Of a DNA stretch of 11,507 nucleotides, positions 6,868 through 11,507 are shown in pieces. Under the pieces are notes generated by a model. That model was not told the DNA's origin. It was given only the letters and a program-made list of their open reading frames with translations, and made no database searches. The stretch's first letter is position 1. Every line of letters begins with the position of its first letter. Source of the stretch: Actinobacteria bacterium ATB1. Its GTDB lineage: Bacteria; Actinomycetota; Acidimicrobiia; UBA2766. The position numbers and the translations under genes were made by a program. The DNA is taken from positions 1-11,507 of the forward strand of contig QWHP01000041.1 in the NCBI GenBank assembly GCA_021404985.1, written 5' to 3'.

Positions 6868-7584
6868 ATGGACTCCACTGCGTCCGACACCAATAGGGGT
6901 GCCGGCCTCGACGCGTGGCTCGCAGATGGCGAATCAGAGATCGCGTGGGTGGCCGCGAAGGTCGTGCTTTCGGGCCCCGAAGGTGACGATGAGCGGGTCT
7001 TCGGTCTCGGGTTGACCGAACGTCGCCTCGTCACGGTGGATCGCTCGGAGCCGGACGAAGAGCGTCTGGACGCATCGATCCCTCTCGATTACGTCCTCTC
7101 CACCTGGCTCGAGGACTTTGCGGAGTCGACCGACCTCGTCGTCCGATTGACCACCGGGGCGTACGTCAGGTTCGAGGTATCACAGGGGGACAGGGTCGCC
7201 GCGGCAGAGTTCTGCAAGCACGCAGCGGATCTCGCAGACGGAGTCCGGGGCCTCGAAATCCTGTCTGGCGAGCCGGGGGAGCGAGCTCGCGAGGGCGAGG
7301 CCGAGGGTGACGGCGGGGACCGGACGCCCGAGGACTCCCGTCCGGGCCGCAATGGTTCCGGCAACAGGGTTCTCGTCGGAGCCGGCCCGAGTTCCGGAGC
7401 TGGCCCGAGTTCCCAGGGAAGGACCCAGCTCGACTCCACCACACTGGGGGCCGATTCGGACGGGTACTTTGTCCGTGTCGAGTTGCCCGACCCACCGCCG
7501 GAGAAGCTCGTCCTCTGCCGGCACTGTGGACGCCGTGTGAGGTTGGACGCGGTCTTCTGCGACTGGTGTGGGACCACTGTGTAG
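6868..7584 (+). CDS. Protein with PH-like N-terminal domain, low-complexity linker and C-terminal zinc ribbon
   Basis: A 238-residue acidic protein that I cannot assign to a named family. Residues about 13-130 are a mixed strand and helix region; strand patterns such as RVFGLGLTERRLVTVD and the following LVVRLTTGAYVRFEV suggest a small beta-rich domain, perhaps PH-like, ending in a helix (VAAAEFCKHAADLADGV). Residues 135-195 are a Gly/Ser/Pro/Glu-rich linker without predicted structure. The C-terminus has C217-x2-C220-x10-C231-x2-C234, a classical four-cysteine zinc ribbon. No signal peptide or membrane segment is seen, so it is probably cytoplasmic. ATG 6868 is preferred because the encoded N-terminus is reasonable and upstream sequence translates to low-complexity residues; GTG 6844 is an alternative, and neither has a strong ribosome binding site. 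It is divergent from the sigma gene across a 211-bp spacer and 12 bases upstream of the aminotransferase gene, so it may open that operon. A role in nucleic-acid or protein binding is possible but unproven. Confidence 0.75.
   Translation: MDSTASDTNRGAGLDAWLADGESEIAWVAAKVVLSGPEGDDERVFGLGLTERRLVTVDRSEPDEERLDASIPLDYVLSTWLEDFAESTDLVVRLTTGAYVRFEVSQGDRVAAAEFCKHAADLADGVRGLEILSGEPGERAREGEAEGDGGDRTPEDSRPGRNGSGNRVLVGAGPSSGAGPSSQGRTQLDSTTLGADSDGYFVRVELPDPPPEKLVLCRHCGRRVRLDAVFCDWCGTTV
7378..7413 (+). repeat. 18-bp tandem repeat, two copies, inside the linker of the zinc-ribbon gene
   Basis: GGAGCCGGCCCGAGTTCC (7378-7395) is followed directly by GGAGCTGGCCCGAGTTCC (7396-7413), differing only at the sixth base. 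In protein it encodes two copies of GAGPSS. The unit is a whole number of codons, so copy-number change would lengthen or shorten the linker by six residues without a frameshift. Confidence 0.9.
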
Positions 7585-7596
7585 ATTCCCAGCCTG

Positions 7597-8751
7597 GTGT
7601 CACACTTCGACTCCCGACGCGAGCTGTTCCCCAGCCTGTCCAGGTTCGCGTACCTGAACTGGGCGGGAACCGGACCCGTTTCGAACCCCGCAACCGAGGC
7701 CGCGTGTGCCCAGCTTCGGCGCCTTCGTGACGAACAGGGGCGTGACCCCGACGCCGAAGTCGTCGTGACGGAGGAAGTCCGCTCTCGTGTCGCCTCTCTC
7801 ATAGGTGCCACACCACGCGAGGTGGCTCTCACTTCGAACACGACCCAGGGTCTTGGCTGGGTTTCCGGAGGTCTGGGGCTCGGTGAAGGGGACCGGGTCG
7901 TTGTGCAGGGAGGTACGTTCCCGAGCGTCCTCTATCCGTGGCTGGCGCTTCGCGATATCGGCGTGATCGTGGATGTCGTGGAGTCGGTTCGAACGGAGGG
8001 ACGGCCCGAATGGCCGTTGGACGCCTTCGCCGAAGCGATTGCTGCGGGTCGGGAACCCGTCGTGGTTGCGGTCTCGTGGGTGCATTACGAGACTGGGTTC
8101 ACACTGGACCTCGTCGAGCTCGGCCGCCTGGCCCACGCAGCGGGGGCGTTCCTCTGTGCCGATGTCGTCCAGGGTTTCGGTGTCCGGCCCTTCGACGTCG
8201 GGCGGTCTCCGGTGGATTTTGCTGCTGCCGGTTCCCACAAGTGGGTGGGGGCCCCCGGTGGTGCGGGCTTCCTCTACGTGGCAGGCAAGAGCGATTCGGG
8301 CCGGGAGGTGCGGCTCCGTCCTCTGGAGCCCGGGTGGAACTCCGTCCGTCATCGAGGCGACTACGGGAACCTCGCGTGGAACCCGGATGACGCCGCCAGG
8401 CTGCACGAGGGTGGCACCCCGGACGTTGTGTCCCTCTCCGCATACGGAGCGGCGCTCGGGTTGCTCCAGTCGGTGGGGATGGAGGCGGTCTGGGAGCGGG
8501 CGCGCGGCCTCGCGGCAGAGCTGGCGCGCGGACTCCGGGGTACCGGGCTCGGCCTACTCTCCTCGGATGAGGACATCGAGTCGTGCATCGTCGCGTTCCG
8601 GACGCGGGGCGACCCGACGCACGTCGCAGAGACGGCTCGAAGACACGGGGTCGTGGTCGCGGCTCCCCGGGCCGGAGGCGTCCGGGCGTCGGTGCACGCG
8701 TGGAACGACGAAGAGGATCTCGCCCGACTCCTGGAGGTGGTCGGGGCGTGA
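7597..8751 (+). CDS. Class V aminotransferase-fold PLP-dependent enzyme, NifS-like without the catalytic Cys loop
   Basis: A 384-residue fold-type I PLP enzyme. Seen: the PLP lysine K215 in AAGSHKWVGAPGG; D189 in CADVVQGFG, which pairs with the pyridine nitrogen, with Q192; TSNTTQG at 79-85 for phosphate binding; and H163 in SWVHYETG stacking on the ring. Length and motif order match aminotransferase class V (cysteine desulfurase, isopenicillin-N-epimerase-like and related lyases). The C-terminal segment VVVAAPRAGGVRASVHAWN lines up with the desulfurase stretch RxGHHC...RAS, but that loop is collapsed and has no cysteine; C330 lies well before it. A cysteine desulfurase role is therefore unlikely. 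An epimerase, lyase or transaminase is more likely, and the substrate is unknown. The GTG start has no clear ribosome binding site and lies 12 bases after the zinc-ribbon stop. It overlaps the next gene by GTGA. Confident of family, not of reaction. Confidence 0.9.
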   Translation: MSHFDSRRELFPSLSRFAYLNWAGTGPVSNPATEAACAQLRRLRDEQGRDPDAEVVVTEEVRSRVASLIGATPREVALTSNTTQGLGWVSGGLGLGEGDRVVVQGGTFPSVLYPWLALRDIGVIVDVVESVRTEGRPEWPLDAFAEAIAAGREPVVVAVSWVHYETGFTLDLVELGRLAHAAGAFLCADVVQGFGVRPFDVGRSPVDFAAAGSHKWVGAPGGAGFLYVAGKSDSGREVRLRPLEPGWNSVRHRGDYGNLAWNPDDAARLHEGGTPDVVSLSAYGAALGLLQSVGMEAVWERARGLAAELARGLRGTGLGLLSSDEDIESCIVAFRTRGDPTHVAETARRHGVVVAAPRAGGVRASVHAWNDEEDLARLLEVVGA

Positions 8752-10418
8752 ACGCTGAGCTGCCTCCTCCGGCACCGGCCGTCCCGTGGTGGGGGCGACC
8801 GGACGGCAACGATTGGGTGTTCCTGCCCGGATCGAGCAAGAGCCGCGACGGCGTTCAGATACCGGAGTTGGTCCTGATCTCGGAGTCCCAGCGAGGTCTC
8901 GTGAGGTTGGCGGGCGGAGGCGACGTCCTGATCGGGGCGCGGGGGCCGGGGACTGGCCTGAGCATGCGCCAGCATCGGAGGGGCTTCACGATCGAGGGCA
9001 CCACACTGCGGATCGGTGTCCACTTCGGCGGTGCGATCAGGCATGCTCTGACCGCCCGTTGGATCGCCTCGACACCGACGTTGACGTGGGATGCATGGCG
9101 CCGAGTCCTCGCCTTCGAGCCCGTGTCGGGCGTCCCCATAGGGGCCTTCGCTCTGGCCCCGCACGGCGGCGTCGCACGGCTATCGGTCGACGGTGTGGAA
9201 CACGATCCTGCGAGCGACATGCGCCACGACACCGGAGGCCCCATCGAGGTGGTGCTCGACGCGCAGGGCCCCGTTCACGTGACAGTCGGGGCGACGACCG
9301 ACGGCGCCGTCGGCTTCGCCCCGTCCCTCAGGCGATCGGTGCGCGATCCCGCGCTCTCGGCTCCGGTCATGCCGGCGGGTTCGAGCCGCCGCACGGCCGA
9401 CAACCTCTGGTTCTGTCGTGTGGGGACCATCGGGAGGGCGATCGACACTGGCGAATGGATCCCGGTGACGTCGCGGTCTCCCCGCTATGACCTTGCGGGC
9501 CTGTTTCGTGCGCGGGAGTGGTTCCGTTGGGCGCTTCCCGCGCTCGCGATCTCAGCACCCGAGGTGGCACGCCCGGGGCTTCTCACTGCGTGCCGTCTCG
9601 TGCGCGACAACGTAGGCACGAACACACTCGACATAGCGGGCGGTGCCGTCGAGGCGGGTTTCACGCTCGACCAGGCCGCAGATGTCGTCCTGGGCGTCCA
9701 GGCGTACTCGAGACTTGCCGGTGAGGATGTGTTCGAGGAACCCGAGGTCCAGGATGCTCTGGCCGCGGTCGGGGAGACGATGCCCCAGTGGCACGAACCG
9801 GGGACGGGTCTGTTCCGTACCGAGCTGACACCGTCGGGCGAGGAGCCGCCGGGGCTCTTCCTCGCCGTCCCCAATGCCATGGCCGTGGCCGCGTATCAGG
9901 TGCTGAGGGATCGTCGCCTGATCGAGCAGACGCGGGCCGTGCAGATGTTGCGGTCCCTCTGGCATGACAGTTTCGTCCGGGACGGCTGGCTGGTGGGCGC
10001 CCTGGGAGAACGCGATCAGGCGTACACGTGGGACGATCCCGTCGCCGGCGTGTTGAGCCTGCCGCGCCTCGGCGTGCTCGATCCGAAACTGGAGAGCGTG
10101 TGGATCCGCACGGTCGAGGAGCTGTGTTCCCCGGGCAGTGCGGCGCACATGGACGGCAAGTACCCCGGTCGGCGTCTGCCGGGCACGAAGGGTGCGTCGA
10201 CGGTGGCGCTCGCCGACAGGCTGCTTGCATGGCCGGCAGGGCATCAAAGCTCGGTCGCGGCCAGGAATCTCGCCGAGGAAGCCGCCTTCGACGGGGGGAT
10301 CGGGCTCGCGTGCGCGTCGTACGATCCGGAGTCAGGTGCCGCCGAGTCCGGCGCCGCCTTCGCCTCGGGTTCGGGGCTCCTGGCACGAGGCCTTCTCGTG
10401 TCCTACGGTCTCGGCTGA
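8748..10418 (+). CDS. 556-residue protein of unknown function, possibly helical-toroid (glycosidase-like) fold
   Basis: I do not recognise the family. GTG 8748 is chosen because it overlaps the aminotransferase stop as GTGA, with GGAGG ten bases upstream; sequence before it translates to arginine-rich low complexity. Residues 1 to about 240 are beta-rich, with short hydrophobic strands and turns (LVLISESQRGLVRL, then TIEGTTLRIGVHFGG), as in a beta-sandwich. Residues from about 250 are mainly helical, with repeated aromatic and glycine turns (REWFRWALPALA, MPQWHEPGTGLF, HDSFVRDGWLVGALG, YTWDDPVAG, AFDGGIGLACASYDPESG). Beta-sandwich plus alternating helices is a plan of six-hairpin glycoside hydrolases, and E350, E421 or D423 and D429-D430 are possible acids. 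This is inference only. No signal peptide, so cytoplasmic. Overlap with the PLP gene implies coupled expression, and a lactonase-like gene follows 103 bases later. It is certainly a real gene of unknown role. Confidence 0.85.
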   Translation: MNAELPPPAPAVPWWGRPDGNDWVFLPGSSKSRDGVQIPELVLISESQRGLVRLAGGGDVLIGARGPGTGLSMRQHRRGFTIEGTTLRIGVHFGGAIRHALTARWIASTPTLTWDAWRRVLAFEPVSGVPIGAFALAPHGGVARLSVDGVEHDPASDMRHDTGGPIEVVLDAQGPVHVTVGATTDGAVGFAPSLRRSVRDPALSAPVMPAGSSRRTADNLWFCRVGTIGRAIDTGEWIPVTSRSPRYDLAGLFRAREWFRWALPALAISAPEVARPGLLTACRLVRDNVGTNTLDIAGGAVEAGFTLDQAADVVLGVQAYSRLAGEDVFEEPEVQDALAAVGETMPQWHEPGTGLFRTELTPSGEEPPGLFLAVPNAMAVAAYQVLRDRRLIEQTRAVQMLRSLWHDSFVRDGWLVGALGERDQAYTWDDPVAGVLSLPRLGVLDPKLESVWIRTVEELCSPGSAAHMDGKYPGRRLPGTKGASTVALADRLLAWPAGHQSSVAARNLAEEAAFDGGIGLACASYDPESGAAESGAAFASGSGLLARGLLVSYGLG

Positions 10419-10521
10419 ATCCCGTGCGGGTTGTCTACGGGGGGCCCCGGGCGACCTGGGTGGATCCAGACACCTCAGAGGTACTTGAATCCGCCCACGT
10501 GCAGAGGTCGAGGAGCATTAC
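10419..10521 (+). other. Spacer upstream of the SMP-30 gene with small palindromes
   Basis: A 103-base gap. It contains the 8-bp palindrome GGGGCCCC (10441-10448) and ACCTC-A-GAGGT (10472-10482), a 5-bp inverted repeat about 40 bases before the next start, which could be an operator half-site pair. GAGGAG at 10510-10515 is the ribosome binding site for GTG 10522, six bases away. The short repeats could arise by chance in GC-rich DNA. No promoter boxes were identified. Confidence 0.35.
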
Positions 10522-11451
10522 GTGGTGCAATACAGAGAGGTCGTATCCGGACTGGCGTTTCCTGAGGGTCCGATTGCCTGCGAAGACGGTTCCGTGCTCC
10601 TCGTCGAGATCGCTCGGGGGACTCTCACACGTGTCCGCCCGGACGGTTCCACGGAGATCGTCGCCGAATGCGGAGGGGGACCCAACGGAGCCGCGGTCGG
10701 ACCGGATGGTGCCGTGTACGTGTGCAACAACGGGGGCTTCGAGTGGCACGAGCGCTTCGGGCAGCTCGTCCCCGGCAATCAGCCGTCGGACTGGTCGGGT
10801 GGCCGCATAGAGCGTGTCGACCTCCAGAACGGTGAAGTCGACGTGCTCTACACGGAATGCGACGGGAATCTGCTGAAGGGACCGAACGACATCGTCTTCG
10901 ACACGACGGGCGGCTTCTGGTTCACGGACTTCGGCAAGTCCCGCGAGCGCGACAGGGACCATGGCGGCCTCTATTGGGCGAAGCCCGACGGGTCGGAGAT
11001 CCGCGAGGTCATCTATCCCCTCGACGGTCCCAACGGGGTGGGGCTCTCTCCGGACGGAGCGAAGGTCTACGTCGCCCAGACGTATGCCTGCAGGCTGCTC
11101 GGCTGGAACGTGAGAGAACCGGGGGTCGCCGAGGTCCTCCTGCCGGACCAGCCAATGCTCGGTGCCTACGTCGGTGGTCCCACAGGACTTCGCATGTTCG
11201 ACTCCCTCGGAGTGGAGAAGGACGGCACGATCTCCGTGGCGACTCTCGTGGAGGGCGGAATCACACGCATCGCCCCCGACGGCAACGTGATCGAGCACGT
11301 GCCGTTCCCGGACGCACTCGTCACGAACATCTGTTGGGGGGCCCCGGGCACCGCCGATGAGCGGACCGCCTACATCACGCTCTCGGGGACCGGGAAGCTC
11401 GTCGCAGCAGGCTGGCCCCAGGCAGGGACCCCTCTGTCGTACCGGGTCTGA
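10522..11451 (+). CDS. SMP-30/gluconolactonase/LRE family beta-propeller protein
   Basis: A 309-residue six-bladed beta-propeller of the SMP-30/gluconolactonase family, which hydrolyses sugar lactones or related esters with one divalent metal ion. Seen: LAFPEGP near the N-terminus with metal ligand E15; GPNDIVFD with N122; DGPNGVGLSPDG with N171; and MFDSLGVEKDG with D227. These match the Glu, Asn, Asn, Asp set around the metal in human SMP-30 (E18, N103, N154, D204). Blade-like repeats of the form PDG...V occur throughout (RPDGSTEIV, APDGNVIEHV). Length is normal for the family. GTG 10522 follows GAGGAG by six bases; the GTG directly after it is an equal alternative. No signal peptide, so probably cytoplasmic. 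The substrate cannot be told from sequence. Its place after the PLP enzyme and the unknown toroid-like protein suggests a small catabolic or modification pathway. Confidence 0.92.
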   Translation: MVQYREVVSGLAFPEGPIACEDGSVLLVEIARGTLTRVRPDGSTEIVAECGGGPNGAAVGPDGAVYVCNNGGFEWHERFGQLVPGNQPSDWSGGRIERVDLQNGEVDVLYTECDGNLLKGPNDIVFDTTGGFWFTDFGKSRERDRDHGGLYWAKPDGSEIREVIYPLDGPNGVGLSPDGAKVYVAQTYACRLLGWNVREPGVAEVLLPDQPMLGAYVGGPTGLRMFDSLGVEKDGTISVATLVEGGITRIAPDGNVIEHVPFPDALVTNICWGAPGTADERTAYITLSGTGKLVAAGWPQAGTPLSYRV

Positions 11452-11461
11452 CCGCCTGCCG

Positions 11462-11478
11462 GGCATCGACGTGATGCC
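11462..11478. terminator. Short hairpin after the SMP-30 gene
   Basis: GGCATC (11462-11467) and GATGCC (11473-11478) form a perfect 6-bp stem with a 5-base loop, ten bases after the stop codon. No T-run follows. An ATG at 11479 starts an open frame to the window edge (begins MKGFGL), too short to judge, so this could be either the end of the operon or a leader of another gene. Confidence 0.3.
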
Positions 11479-11507
11479 ATGAAAGGGTTTGGCCTGGTCC
11501 CTCCTCG

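Noticed and set aside
8583..8747. N-terminal extension of the 556-residue protein
   Set aside because: It lies inside the aminotransferase gene and translates to arginine-rich shadow; GTG 8748 has a GTGA overlap and a ribosome binding site.
9552..10386. Minus-strand open frames of 231-241 codons
   Set aside because: They overlap each other and lie opposite the coupled 556-residue gene; compositional shadows without ribosome binding sites.
10435..11466. A 343-codon minus-strand open frame
   Set aside because: It is opposite the SMP-30 gene, which has all family metal ligands and a ribosome binding site; the reverse frame shows no domain.

Overview
The window is GC-rich chromosomal DNA with frequent GTG starts and tight 4-bp gene overlaps. 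Together with a glutamine-dependent NAD synthetase, a GlnE adenylyltransferase and a SigR/RsrA-type redox sigma/anti-sigma pair (best known from mycothiol-producing Actinobacteria), this points to an actinobacterium, possibly an Acidimicrobiia-like lineage. The phylum is well supported by gene content; the class is only a guess. No rRNA, tRNA or CRISPR array was seen.

Left part (1-4777): two housekeeping genes are transcribed divergently from a 193-bp spacer. glnE runs leftwards and its C-terminus is cut off by the window edge; nadE runs rightwards. One controls glutamine synthetase and the other consumes glutamine. A perfect 9-bp inverted repeat lies after nadE.

Middle (4778-6867): a 3' remnant of an IS1380-family transposase gene marks an old insertion. 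Next comes a small gene encoding a degenerate receiver-like protein, followed by hairpins between convergent genes. A leftward two-gene operon then encodes an ECF sigma factor of the SigR/SigH kind and its zinc-binding anti-sigma factor, overlapping by ATGA. Upstream of the sigma gene is an exact match to the promoter class this sigma type recognises (GGGAAT-N18-GTT), which predicts autoregulation and fixes the sigma start at 6656.

Right part (6868-11451): four rightward genes lie close together. They encode an acidic protein with a C-terminal four-cysteine zinc ribbon, a class V PLP-dependent aminotransferase-fold enzyme that lacks the catalytic-cysteine loop of cysteine desulfurases, a 556-residue protein of unknown function (possibly a helical-toroid, glycosidase-like fold) translationally coupled to the PLP enzyme, and an SMP-30/gluconolactonase-family beta-propeller. 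Their joint role is not known. The PLP enzyme, the unknown protein and the lactonase-like protein form the least explained part of the window.
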